Shown here: piece by piece, positions 27,700-36,027 of the stretch | Layout of the letters: each line of letters starts with the position of its first letter | How positions within the stretch are numbered: position 1 is the first letter of the stretch | Origin: Polynucleobacter sp. AP-Latsch-80-C2 | GTDB taxonomy: Bacteria > Pseudomonadota > Gammaproteobacteria > Burkholderiales > Burkholderiaceae | Assembly: GCF_018882185.1 (NCBI RefSeq) | Contig: NZ_JACVOY010000002.1 | Coordinates: 248,001-312,000 of the forward strand | Direction of reading: 5' to 3' | Length of the DNA stretch: 64,000 nt | The notes under the pieces: model-generated | Told to the model about the DNA's origin: nothing | The model's input: the letters and a program-made list of their open reading frames with translations, nothing else | Databases searched by the model: none | Position numbers and translations under genes: made by a program

Positions 27700-28536
27700 A
27701 TGCCAGAACTCCCAGAAGTAGAAGTCACCAGATTAGGAATTGCGCCCCACTTGCTAGGATGCAAGATTACGGCTGTCAAAGTGATTGATGGGCGCTTACG
27801 CTGGCCAGTGCCGCGCAACTTGCCCAAGATCTTGCAAGGTCAACAAGTTCATTCAATTGAGCGTAGAGGTAAATACCTTTTAGTGGAGTTAGATCTGGGA
27901 TATTTGCTCTTGCATCTAGGGATGACGGGTACTTTGCGGGTATTGCCTAGCTCAGAGCCCCTAAAACTACATGATCGGGTCACATTTGAATTTGGCAAGT
28001 TGAGCTTACGTTTGCATGATCCACGGAAGTTTGGCGCTGTTTTGTGGCATCCCAAAACAAAAGGTCCGATTGAGAAAAATTCTTTATTACTCAAATTGGG
28101 CGCGGAGCCATTCTCTCCCGATTTTGCGGGCGAGCTCGGCGCTAATATTCTGTATCAACATTCCCGTGGACGCAGTATTGCCGTCAAACAATTTTTATTG
28201 GCAGGTCAAGCCGTTGTAGGTGTCGGTAATATTTATTGCTCTGAAAGTTTGTTTGAAGCGGGCATTCATCCGGCAAAAGCGGCGGGTAAGTTGACTCGGC
28301 CTCAATGTACTCGCCTAGCCAATGCAGTCCGACTGATATTGAAAAAAGCGATTGCTGCTGGCGGTAGTAGTTTGAAAGATTTTGTAAATAGCGATGGGGA
28401 TCCTGGCCACTTCATGGTGCAAACCAAAGTCTACGATCGTAAAGATCAACCTTGTAAGATTTGCAAAATACCCATTAAGCAAATTGTGCAGGGACAGCGC
28501 TCTACTTATTTCTGCCCGCAATGTCAAAAGCGTTAA
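27700..28536 (+). CDS. mutM: Formamidopyrimidine-DNA glycosylase
   Basis: A 278-residue bifunctional glycosylase/AP lyase that removes 8-oxoguanine opposite C. The catalytic P2 and E3 (MPELPEVE) follow the start Met, and RRGKYLL carries the conserved lysine. The C-terminal zinc finger is CKIC with CPQC sixteen residues later. It overlaps mutY by 16 bp, forming a repair pair against oxidised guanine. Confidence 0.96.
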   Translation: MPELPEVEVTRLGIAPHLLGCKITAVKVIDGRLRWPVPRNLPKILQGQQVHSIERRGKYLLVELDLGYLLLHLGMTGTLRVLPSSEPLKLHDRVTFEFGKLSLRLHDPRKFGAVLWHPKTKGPIEKNSLLLKLGAEPFSPDFAGELGANILYQHSRGRSIAVKQFLLAGQAVVGVGNIYCSESLFEAGIHPAKAAGKLTRPQCTRLANAVRLILKKAIAAGGSSLKDFVNSDGDPGHFMVQTKVYDRKDQPCKICKIPIKQIVQGQRSTYFCPQCQKR

Positions 28537-29663
28537 TCCAGCATTTTTCTAAAACCTTAATTGCTTGGCACAAGCAAAGCGGGCGCTCTGGCTTGCCATG
28601 GCAAGGTACCCGCGACCCTTATGCAGTATGGGTTTCAGAAATTATGTTGCAGCAAACACAAGTGGCTACCGTGCTAGAACGTTATCCACGGTTTATGAAG
28701 CGTTTTCCGACAGTGAAAAAGTTAGCAGCTGCTTATATAGATGAAGTATTGGCGGAATGGGCTGGCCTCGGTTACTACTCACGCGCTAGAAATTTGCATG
28801 CTTGTGCACAACAAGTGGTCGATCAATTTTCTGGGAAATTTCCGAGTGATCCACTATTGCTTGAGCAGCTTAAAGGAATAGGGCGCTCTACAGCAGGCGC
28901 GATTGCTGCTTTTGCTTTTCATGCGCGGGCACCAATCTTGGATGCTAATGTCAAACGCATTCTTGCGCGCCTGTTTGCGGTAGAGGGAGCATTGCAAGAT
29001 AAAGTAGTGAACGATCGTCTCTGGCAATTGGCTGTTGATTTGCTCCCAGCAGAGCCAAAAAATATGCCGGTATATACCCAAGCCCTCATGGACTTTGGTG
29101 CCACCTGGTGCACTTCACGTAAGCCTGTCTGCGTGAGTGGCGAGAAGAAGTGCCCTTATCTGAAAGATTGCCAAGCCAACTTGAGTGGTCAAGTACTTTT
29201 ATATCCACAAAAAGTGGTGAAAGCAAAATCACCCGAGTTCAATTGCGATATGGTGCTCATGAGAAGTGCCAACCATATTTTGTTACAAAAACGTCCTAGT
29301 AAAGCCATCTGGGGTGGACTCTGGTCATTACCAGAAGGGCCTTGGGAGTCGAGGGCATCGACCAAGCATTCTGATATCAATGCAAAAGATTTGCTAGCAG
29401 CGGCATTACCTGATGAAAAGACTACGACCCTATTAAAGACGTCCCAAAAAATGATTCAGGGTGAGCAAATTAAACATGTCTTTACTCATCGTCGTTTGTG
29501 GATGCAGATCTGGGAAATCAATTTATCCAAGCCGCATGAATTTTCAGGATCAGACCTAAAATGGGTGCCGCTTCGTCAATTAGGCAAGTACGGCCTGCCG
29601 CAACCGATCAAAGTGCTTTTGCAGAAATTGAGTCTAACTCGCGGTGACGATCTAAAAAATTAA
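28521..29663 (+). CDS. mutY: Adenine DNA glycosylase
   Basis: A 380-residue enzyme that removes A mispaired with 8-oxoguanine. The catalytic E40 (WVSEIMLQQTQV) and D141 (ILDANVKR) with a HhH motif LKGIGRSTAGAI are present, and a C-terminal Nudix-like domain reads oxoG. The Fe-S cysteines are C197, C204, C211 and C217, spaced 6-6-5 instead of the usual 6-2-5. The start lies within mutM; the 3' end overlaps convergent rapZ by 56 bp. Confidence 0.95.
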   Translation: MSKALIQHFSKTLIAWHKQSGRSGLPWQGTRDPYAVWVSEIMLQQTQVATVLERYPRFMKRFPTVKKLAAAYIDEVLAEWAGLGYYSRARNLHACAQQVVDQFSGKFPSDPLLLEQLKGIGRSTAGAIAAFAFHARAPILDANVKRILARLFAVEGALQDKVVNDRLWQLAVDLLPAEPKNMPVYTQALMDFGATWCTSRKPVCVSGEKKCPYLKDCQANLSGQVLLYPQKVVKAKSPEFNCDMVLMRSANHILLQKRPSKAIWGGLWSLPEGPWESRASTKHSDINAKDLLAAALPDEKTTTLLKTSQKMIQGEQIKHVFTHRRLWMQIWEINLSKPHEFSGSDLKWVPLRQLGKYGLPQPIKVLLQKLSLTRGDDLKN

Positions 29664-30498
29664 GCTGGAGCGCTGCAAGATCTTTTTGTGCTCGGAAATG
29701 CTCGCTGATGCGATTGACCAAATAGACAGAGCGGTGCTGTCCTCCAGTGCACCCGATGGCGACGGTTAAGTAACTACGCCCGTCCGCAATATAGTGCGGC
29801 AACCATTTTTCAATGAAGAGCGTGATGTCACTTTCCATACTGACGACTTCTGGAATTTTTTCTAAGAATTCTTTTACGGGCTTGTCGTTGCCAGTAAGTG
29901 GACGTAAGACTTTGTCATAGTGAGGATTCGGTAGACAGCGCACATCAAACACTAAATCAGCTTCGCTCGGAACTCCCTTTTTGAATCCAAATGATTCAAA
30001 AATAACTGTTAGGCCAACTGGCTTATCTTTGAGAAGGTCCTGAATCCAAGAGCGTAATGCGTGAGCGGGGATGTTGCTGGTATCAATACTGTGCGCTTGT
30101 GCGCGCAACGGCTCAAGTAGCTGACGCTCGCTATTAATCGCTTCAATTAAAGTCGCTGACTGAGATTGTTTGGCGTGAGTAGATAAGGGATGGCGACGCC
30201 GTGTCTCCGAAAAACGTTGCACTAAGGTATTGGTATCTGCATTTAAGAAAACGACCCGGACTTGATGATTACGGCGCAGGTTTTCTAGAATCGAAGGCAG
30301 ATTCTCAATCGACTGACCGCGGCGAGCATCAATGGCTACAGCAACCCGCTCACATTTTTCTTTTTCGAGGGTGCTGATGAGACTTTCTAACAAGGAAACA
30401 GGCAGATTGTCTACGCAATCGTAACCAGCATCTTCGAAAGCCCTCAAGGCTACTGATTTACCTGAGCCTGAGATTCCGGTAATCAGATTGATTTGCAT
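29608..30498 (-). CDS. rapZ: RapZ/YvcJ-family RNase adapter
   Basis: A 296-residue P-loop protein. It has Walker A GISGSGKS, the DNLPVSLL segment and the C-terminal GCTGGQHRSVYLV domain. In enterobacteria RapZ steers RNase E to the GlmZ sRNA; whether this holds here is unknown. It lies 3 bp after hprK in the ptsN-hprK-rapZ run. The C-terminus extends about 9 residues past the usual RHREL end, into the mutY 3' region. Confidence 0.92.
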   Translation of the reverse strand: MQINLITGISGSGKSVALRAFEDAGYDCVDNLPVSLLESLISTLEKEKCERVAVAIDARRGQSIENLPSILENLRRNHQVRVVFLNADTNTLVQRFSETRRRHPLSTHAKQSQSATLIEAINSERQLLEPLRAQAHSIDTSNIPAHALRSWIQDLLKDKPVGLTVIFESFGFKKGVPSEADLVFDVRCLPNPHYDKVLRPLTGNDKPVKEFLEKIPEVVSMESDITLFIEKWLPHYIADGRSYLTVAIGCTGGQHRSVYLVNRISEHFRAQKDLAALQLNFLDRHRELDSISAKAL

Positions 30499-30501
30499 GG
30501 T

Positions 30502-31488
30502 TTAAAGCAAACGACCTTGTGACTTGGTGGAATCAGCTTCAGCGTTCATTTGAACGCGCTGACGTTCAATAAATTCTTTTAAGGTATCAATGCCGCGCAA
30601 TTGCAAAATCGTATTGCGTACCGCTGCTTCAACTAGTACAGCTAAGTTTCGACCGGCAGCTACCTGAATTTTGACGGTGCGAATCGGCACACCCAAGACA
30701 TCAATGTGTTGCGCCTCTAAGGGCAACCTCTCAAATTCACCATCGGTTCTGCGAACCAACTGAACAATGAGACGTAATTTGAGTTTGCGACGGACAGCAG
30801 TTTCACCAAAGATGGTGCGGATATCGAGGAGGCCTAGACCGCGTACTTCGAGTAAGTTCCGCAAGATCACTGGGCAACGACCTTCTATGTAGTCAGAGCC
30901 TAAGCGGGCAAAGTCAACAGCATCATCCGCAACCAATCCATGGCCGCGAGAAATTAATTCCAAACCCAATTCACTTTTACCCAAACCAGATTCACCGGTG
31001 AGCAAAACACCCAATCCAAGGATGTCCATAAACACACCGTGCATTGTGATTTGGGGCGCGCCAATTTTGGTTAAGTAAATACGTAGATGGTCAATGACCT
31101 CGGCCGCAGAAATATTCGTAGTGAACAGCGGCGTGGAGGAGCGTTGGCAAAAGAGTTGTAAATCAGGATCTGCTGATTTGCCATCGGCAACGATGACGCA
31201 TGGTGGCGTCTTCGAAATTAAGCTGGAGATTTGATCTTGCTTTAGTTTTGGTTCGAGCGCCGCATGATAGTTAACCTCTTGCTCACCAAAAATCTGAATG
31301 CGACTGGGGTGAATCAGATTTAAGTGACCTACTAAGTCTGAACTGGCGGCTGCAGCCTTGACTGCTTCGGGCGGAAATGTGCGTTCAGCACCTTCTAAAC
31401 CACCAATCCAGGACAGTTTGAGATCAGAAACATTGTCATCAAAAATCTGCTGGGCAGTTACTCCATCTAAGAGTAAAGGCTGAGTCAT
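30502..31488 (-). CDS. hprK: HPr kinase/phosphorylase
   Basis: A 328-residue bifunctional enzyme that phosphorylates or dephosphorylates a serine of HPr-type proteins. It has the Walker A loop GESGLGKS and the C-terminal signature around [13 protein letters not shown]. The start ATG 31488 overlaps the ptsN stop (ATGA); an in-frame ATG at 31503 is an alternative. In proteobacteria it is part of a regulatory PTS lacking sugar transporters. Confidence 0.94.
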   Translation of the reverse strand: MTQPLLLDGVTAQQIFDDNVSDLKLSWIGGLEGAERTFPPEAVKAAAASSDLVGHLNLIHPSRIQIFGEQEVNYHAALEPKLKQDQISSLISKTPPCVIVADGKSADPDLQLFCQRSSTPLFTTNISAAEVIDHLRIYLTKIGAPQITMHGVFMDILGLGVLLTGESGLGKSELGLELISRGHGLVADDAVDFARLGSDYIEGRCPVILRNLLEVRGLGLLDIRTIFGETAVRRKLKLRLIVQLVRRTDGEFERLPLEAQHIDVLGVPIRTVKIQVAAGRNLAVLVEAAVRNTILQLRGIDTLKEFIERQRVQMNAEADSTKSQGRLL

Positions 31489-31946
31489 TTTGGCAAGCCC
31501 CATTGTTGGAGCAACTCACAGACTTTGCTTAAGTTATTTTCAGATGAAAGGAGTTTGCGAGCATCTGCATCTGATAATAGTTGCGCTATTGAGGACAAAA
31601 TTTCCAGATGTTGTTGGGTGGCTTTTTCGGGCACCAACAGAAAAATCAAAATAGAGACGGGTTCACCATCCGGTGCAGCAAATTCAATTGGGGTTTGCAA
31701 TCGCATGAAGGCTGCAATCGGTTGTTTAAGGCCTTTTACGCGCCCGTGGGGAATAGCAACACCAGCGCCTAGTGCAGTCGATCCTAAATCTTCACGCGCA
31801 TTGAGAAACTCCACTACTGCGCTTGAATCGATTCCAACTTGCTTGGAAAATAATGCCCCCGCGGCTGCAAATACATCAGTCCTGTTATTGGCGGGACTAT
31901 CTAATGCAATGCAGTCGGGGGTAAAAAGATTAGTCAGGGCATTCAT
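31485..31946 (-). CDS. ptsN: PTS IIA-Ntr regulatory protein
   Basis: A 153-residue EIIA of the nitrogen-type PTS. The phosphorylated histidine is H67 in AIPHGRV. It takes phosphate from NPr and in other species regulates K+ and nitrogen metabolism. The usual neighbour rpoN, after which the Ntr system is named, is not in this cluster. It starts 35 bp after hpf ends. Confidence 0.94.
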   Translation of the reverse strand: MNALTNLFTPDCIALDSPANNRTDVFAAAGALFSKQVGIDSSAVVEFLNAREDLGSTALGAGVAIPHGRVKGLKQPIAAFMRLQTPIEFAAPDGEPVSILIFLLVPEKATQQHLEILSSIAQLLSDADARKLLSSENNLSKVCELLQQWGLPK

Positions 31947-31981
31947 ATGTCAAATGATTATAGGTGTCCTGACGCAAGACC

Positions 31982-32305
31982 TTACTCAAAATGCTTTTCG
32001 TGATGGTGATCTTGGATTTTTTCTTTGTGCTTCACCACTTGACGTTCGAGTTTGTCCACTACTGAGTCCATTGCATGGTACAGATCAGCGTTATGTGCTT
32101 CAGCGAACAGTTCCTTACCTTTTAGGTGAAGTGTGATCTCAGCACTTTGACGCAAATCCTTTTCTTTCGCGTTATCCACAACAAGAAAGGCTGATGCATC
32201 AATCACATGATCAAAGTGCTTGCGAATTTTGGCCAAGCCCGCCTCAAGGTGGGTTCGCATAGCTGGCGTAACTTCTACGTGACGGCTGTTAATTTTCAGA
32301 TTCAT
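31982..32305 (-). CDS. hpf: Ribosome hibernation promoting factor (short form)
   Basis: A 107-residue HPF/YfiA that binds the 30S A and P sites in stationary phase. It has MNLKINSRHVEVTPAMRTHLE and the LYHAMDSVVDKLERQVVKHKE helix; a His-rich tail follows. It lacks the long C-terminal dimerisation domain. AGGAG lies 7 bp before ATG 32305. The 5' region holds an overlapping 37-codon ORF. Confidence 0.94.
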   Translation of the reverse strand: MNLKINSRHVEVTPAMRTHLEAGLAKIRKHFDHVIDASAFLVVDNAKEKDLRQSAEITLHLKGKELFAEAHNADLYHAMDSVVDKLERQVVKHKEKIQDHHHEKHFE

Positions 32306-32402
32306 CAGCAACTCCTTTTATGTACGCGTGCGCATGCTCATGCCGGGGGTGCGCAGCAAGCCCCTGAAATTGATAGGTTGTTTCTTTGGAAAGGAAATTC
32401 AT
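32289..32402 (-). other. Possible upstream ORF (37 codons) overlapping hpf
   Basis: ATG at 32402 preceded by GGAGG three bases away opens a frame of 37 codons rich in His and Ala in the middle (HEHAHAY). It ends 17 nt inside hpf. It could couple or modulate hpf translation. I see no resemblance to RpoN or any family, and it may be non-coding. Confidence 0.3.
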
Positions 32403-32468
32403 GAACCTCCAGCGTATCAGCGAATTTGCTGAAAACCAAGAGGGAAACCAATTTTTATTGCATAAAGG

Positions 32469-32487
32469 GCTGGGACACTTGCCCAGC
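32469..32487 (-). other. Hairpin directly after lptB
   Basis: GCTGGG / CCCAGC with a 7-base loop begins one base after the lptB stop. Following bases on the minus strand are CCTTTATG, a weak T-tail. It may be a terminator or 3' stabiliser. The 176-bp gap to hpf otherwise holds only the small ORF noted separately, and no rpoN. Confidence 0.45.
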
Positions 32488-33255
32488 TTACATTCGGAAG
32501 TTTTCGCCTAGGTAGACTCGGCGTACGGCGTCATTCTGAATAATTTGATCAGGTTTGCCTTCTGCCAGTACGCTTCCTTCGCTGATGATGTAAGCGTGGT
32601 CACAGATACCCAGGGTTTCTCGAACGTTATGGTCAGTAATGAGGACGCCAATTTGACGGTCCCTGAGGAAGCGCACAATCCGCTGAATTTCCCCAACCGC
32701 AATAGGGTCAACACCGGCAAAGGGCTCATCTAACAAAATAAATTTTGGGGAAGAGGCTAGTGCTCTCGCGATCTCCACGCGTCGACGCTCGCCACCTGAT
32801 AAGGAAAGGGCGGGGTTGTCACGTAAGTGGCTAATTTGTAGTTCGCCCAAGAGCTCATCGAGGCGCTTGGCAATATCAGCCTTGCTTAAGGGTTTGCCGC
32901 CTTGTACTTGAAGCTCAAGTACAGCCTGAATATTTTCTGCAACATTGAGTTTGCGAAATACAGAGGCTTCTTGAGGAAGGTAGGACAAACCCATTCGTGC
33001 ACGCTCATGAATAGGGAGGTGGGTAATGTCAGCGCCATCCAAGACAATATTGCCGCCATCCAATGGCACCAATCCAACAATCATGTAGAAGGAAGTTGTT
33101 TTGCCTGCACCGTTAGGACCAAGCAATCCGACTACTTCGCCACAACGAACTTGTACGGATACGTCGCGAACCACAGTTCTCGAACCATAGCGTTTTTGCA
33201 GATGGTGCGCAGAAAGGGTGGGGGGATTGTTTGTTTGGGCTAAATCCGCTGTCAT
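32488..33255 (-). CDS. lptB: LPS export ABC transporter ATP-binding protein
   Basis: A 255-residue ATPase that powers LPS extraction by LptFG. Walker [12 protein letters not shown], signature [15 protein letters not shown] and Walker [14 protein letters not shown] are present. The start overlaps the lptA stop (ATGA). It is the last gene of the kdsD-kdsC-lptC-lptA-lptB run. Confidence 0.96.
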   Translation of the reverse strand: MTADLAQTNNPPTLSAHHLQKRYGSRTVVRDVSVQVRCGEVVGLLGPNGAGKTTSFYMIVGLVPLDGGNIVLDGADITHLPIHERARMGLSYLPQEASVFRKLNVAENIQAVLELQVQGGKPLSKADIAKRLDELLGELQISHLRDNPALSLSGGERRRVEIARALASSPKFILLDEPFAGVDPIAVGEIQRIVRFLRDRQIGVLITDHNVRETLGICDHAYIISEGSVLAEGKPDQIIQNDAVRRVYLGENFRM

Positions 33256-33800
33256 TTCTTTACTAGGGCTTTTCGTCTTGGTGTAATGACTGCTCTCGCC
33301 ATGGGCAGATCATCTGGTTTTGCATCTTTTGGGGGGAAAACTCGATAGTACTGCTTTACATCATCGTACTCAATTTTCCAGCCATACAATTTGTCGAGCA
33401 TTTGCATATTGAGTAGGCGCTTGAGGCTAGCGTCACCCGTGAGTGTCAGAATTTCTGTTTTCGCATTATAGGTAGCATGTGCTCCAATTCCTTGCATGAA
33501 CTCATTGGCGATTCCTTCGCGTCGTTGCCTAAAGGTGGCAACCGCTTCAGGAGTTCCTTTAACGTCTATGAATTCATAACCCTCTGGATCAATTTGGATA
33601 TGGCCATCGTCACCTGTGACGATGATGCTGCCTTTAATTAACAAGACCTCACCATTCAGATCGTAGACTTGAGACGTGTCGTTACCAGAAACTTTTTCTG
33701 CCTCAAGAATGATGGGTTTATCTTGATCTGCTTTTTCGGCATAAGCTATGTTGGCAATAGAAGCCCAAAGTAGCACCAAGATGGTTAAGTGTCTCAGCAT
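33252..33800 (-). CDS. lptA: LPS transport periplasmic protein LptA
   Basis: A 182-residue periplasmic bridge protein with signal peptide ([21 protein letters not shown]). The OstA-type jelly-roll is seen in [22 protein letters not shown] and GATYNAK-like segments. ATG 33800 was chosen over an upstream in-frame start inside lptC since it begins the signal peptide. It starts one base after lptC stops. Confidence 0.92.
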   Translation of the reverse strand: MLRHLTILVLLWASIANIAYAEKADQDKPIILEAEKVSGNDTSQVYDLNGEVLLIKGSIIVTGDDGHIQIDPEGYEFIDVKGTPEAVATFRQRREGIANEFMQGIGAHATYNAKTEILTLTGDASLKRLLNMQMLDKLYGWKIEYDDVKQYYRVFPPKDAKPDDLPMARAVITPRRKALVKK

Positions 33801-33801
33801 C

Positions 33802-34443
33802 TTATTGAGCTCCCTTGGGAGCGCGCTCAATGCGACCTTTGACTTGTCCAGAAAGCTTCATGCTTTGATCCACATTATTGAAAGTGCCTCCTGCAGTGGA
33901 GTTCATGATGGACATCCCTTGCTCTAAGGTAACGGGTCTATCCGTTTCAATAATGTCATCGTTAATAAAGACTTTGAAATAGCTGGAAGAGGCAAGCATT
34001 CTCAGGCTGGCAGGCTGAGTTTCCGTGGCTGCTTGTGCTGGACGAAAAATTTCAGCGTTGTCATATAAGTCCATGATGGTGAGATCGCCATCGAGATGCC
34101 CAGTGTCTGCTTTGACGGTGACTGGTGCTTTATCGGTCTGAAAGAGGCGCATGCGTGGCGTCAAAATATCGATCGAAGCATCATCATCATAGTGAGTGAG
34201 TTTTTTCCCGAGGACGCGATATTTAGTACCGCCTAGTTCATTGAGTGCGGAGAGTGTGCCATCTTTAATGGTGTAGTCAGGCTCATGAAGGCGTACACGC
34301 TCTACAGCAGATTTTTCTTGGGGGGTGTTTTTTTCAACCAAATAAAAAGTGACGAGTGTCCAAAAGCCCATTAAGAGCAAAGGCGTTAAGCCTAGCAATG
34401 CGCGTAAAACACCTACTTTAATTTGTTGAGAATTTAAAGCCAT
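33802..34443 (-). CDS. lptC: LPS export protein LptC
   Basis: A 213-residue bitopic protein with one N-terminal helix (about residues 14-35) and a periplasmic LptC fold (MRLFQTDKAPVTVKAD). It docks with LptBFG and hands LPS to LptA. The family is poorly conserved, so position between kdsC and lptA adds to the evidence. Confidence 0.9.
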   Translation of the reverse strand: MALNSQQIKVGVLRALLGLTPLLLMGFWTLVTFYLVEKNTPQEKSAVERVRLHEPDYTIKDGTLSALNELGGTKYRVLGKKLTHYDDDASIDILTPRMRLFQTDKAPVTVKADTGHLDGDLTIMDLYDNAEIFRPAQAATETQPASLRMLASSSYFKVFINDDIIETDRPVTLEQGMSIMNSTAGGTFNNVDQSMKLSGQVKGRIERAPKGAQ

Positions 34444-34446
34444 TCC

Positions 34447-35019
34447 TTACTGACGAGCCTTGTTCAGAAGTTCTTCGTAGCGATTTTGTGCTTTGAGAAT
34501 CAGGTCGCAGGTTTCGCGTACAGCACCGTTACCACCAGCATGAGAGGTCACATAGTGTGCAAACTCTTTGACCGCTTCATGGGCTTGCGCTGGACAAACT
34601 CGAAAGCCTGCATGCTTCATCATGGCAAGGTCTGGCCAATCGTCGCCCATAACGGCACAATCTTTAGCGCTTAGTCCCAGGGTTTTTAAAACTTCATCCA
34701 GTGCAATCGCTTTATTTTCTACGCCCATATGAACCTGTTTAATTCCAAGTTCTTCGCAGCGCGCCAAAATCATTTTGGAATTCCGCCCCGTGATGATGGC
34801 TGTTGGAATTCCGCATTGCTCTAATAATTTAATTCCCAAGCCATCTTGAATATCAAATGCTTTCAGAGATTCTTTACCATCAGCGCCAATAAATACTTGG
34901 CCGCTAGTCAAGACGCCATCAACATCCAAAACGAGTAGCTTCACATTGCCTGCCCGTTCCCAGGCTTGAGGGTATTGGGTCGCAGGGTTGGTGATGTGAG
35001 TAGTAAAAGCGTTAGGCAT
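34447..35019 (-). CDS. kdsC: 3-deoxy-D-manno-octulosonate 8-phosphate phosphatase
   Basis: A 190-residue HAD phosphatase that makes Kdo for the LPS core. It has the motif LDVDGVLTSGQ, AFDIQDGLGIKLL, GRNSKM and MGDDWPDL. The length is typical. It lies 3 bp after kdsD and before lptC. Confidence 0.95.
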   Translation of the reverse strand: MPNAFTTHITNPATQYPQAWERAGNVKLLVLDVDGVLTSGQVFIGADGKESLKAFDIQDGLGIKLLEQCGIPTAIITGRNSKMILARCEELGIKQVHMGVENKAIALDEVLKTLGLSAKDCAVMGDDWPDLAMMKHAGFRVCPAQAHEAVKEFAHYVTSHAGGNGAVRETCDLILKAQNRYEELLNKARQ

Positions 35020-35022
35020 GAA

Positions 35023-36015
35023 TTAAATCACTTTGGCTGCAAATAAGTCATGAAGATTGAGTGCACCTAGGAGGATGCCTGCAGCATCAGTCACCACTAA
35101 TTGATTGATGCGGTATGTCTCCATCATCTCAATGGCTTCTTCAGCAATTAATTCTGGTGGAATGGTGCGTGGCTTAGATGTCGTTGCATCTTTAATGGTA
35201 ACGCCAGCAAGATTACTTGTTTTCTCAAGTAGGCGACGTAAGTCCCCATCGGTAAAGATGCCAGTCACTTTATTGGCGTCATCAAGTGTAATCACCATAC
35301 CCATCCGCTTAGATGTCATTTCTAGTAAGGCTTCTTGCAATGAAGCGTTGATGGAGATCTTTGGAGTCTCTTCTAGTGGGCGCATCACTTCGCTAACGTG
35401 CATCAATTGTTTGCGTCCTAAGCGACCGCCGGGATGCGAGCGAATGAAATCTTCTGCTTCAAAACCTCTAGCATCTAATAAAGCGACTGCTAAAGCATCA
35501 CCCATCGCTAAAGATGCAGTGGTGCTAGTAGTGGGCGCCAAATTTAATGGGCAAGCCTCTTTCTCGACACTAGTGTCCAGATGGGCATCAGCCAATTTAG
35601 CAAGTGAAGATTCTGGAGCGCCAGTCAGTGCAATAAGTTTGGCACCAGTTCTTTTAACAATGGGAACAATCGTGAGCAACTCTTCGGTCTCACCAGAATT
35701 CGAAAGTGCAACAAAAACATCATCACGAGTCACCATGCCTAAATCGCCGTGGCTGGCTTCGGCAGGATGTACAAAAAAGGCTGGGGATCCAGTGGAGGCA
35801 AAAGTGGCTGCAATTTTGCGGGCAATATGACCAGACTTACCAATACCCGAGACCACAATGCGACCTTTGCAAGCGTGCAGGAGGTCGACGGCGAGTACGA
35901 GGGCATCAGCATTGGGGCCCTCTAGGCGATCGCGCATGGTTTGCAGTGCAGCAGCCTCAATAGTGAGGGTATCGCGCGCAAGCTTTAGGGTTCGTTCACG
36001 AGTCTTAGCTATCAT
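35023..36015 (-). CDS. kdsD: Arabinose-5-phosphate isomerase
   Basis: A 330-residue enzyme making D-arabinose 5-phosphate for Kdo. It has a SIS domain (SGIGKSGHIARKIAATF, AEASHGDLG) and two C-terminal CBS domains (GIFTDGDLRRLL, LVVTDAAGILLGALNLHDL, quoted in part). A TATACT box six bases before the ATG supports the start and suggests a leaderless mRNA. The start is 11 bp from the divergent kefB-like gene. Confidence 0.95.
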   Translation of the reverse strand: MIAKTRERTLKLARDTLTIEAAALQTMRDRLEGPNADALVLAVDLLHACKGRIVVSGIGKSGHIARKIAATFASTGSPAFFVHPAEASHGDLGMVTRDDVFVALSNSGETEELLTIVPIVKRTGAKLIALTGAPESSLAKLADAHLDTSVEKEACPLNLAPTTSTTASLAMGDALAVALLDARGFEAEDFIRSHPGGRLGRKQLMHVSEVMRPLEETPKISINASLQEALLEMTSKRMGMVITLDDANKVTGIFTDGDLRRLLEKTSNLAGVTIKDATTSKPRTIPPELIAEEAIEMMETYRINQLVVTDAAGILLGALNLHDLFAAKVI

Positions 36016-36021
36016 CGAGTA

Positions 36022-36027
36022 AGTATA
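36022..36027 (-). promoter_or_regulatory. Candidate -10 box of kdsD
   Basis: TATACT on the minus strand, six bases, then ATG at 36015. A TTAACT 15 bp further upstream is a weak -35. The -10 overlaps the first base of the divergent antiporter start codon. Confidence 0.5.

Noticed and set aside
31525..32136. Plus-strand ORF of 203 codons across ptsN and hpf
   Set aside because: It covers two clear genes on the other strand, and its sequence is unlike any family. It is a shadow.
32289..32402. Short ORF considered as a remnant of rpoN
   Set aside because: It shows no similarity to either end of RpoN that I can recognise.
35105..35830. Long plus-strand ORF of 241 codons antisense to kdsD
   Set aside because: It lies wholly within the well-supported kdsD gene, has no start site signals and no recognisable domain. 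It is a frame shadow.
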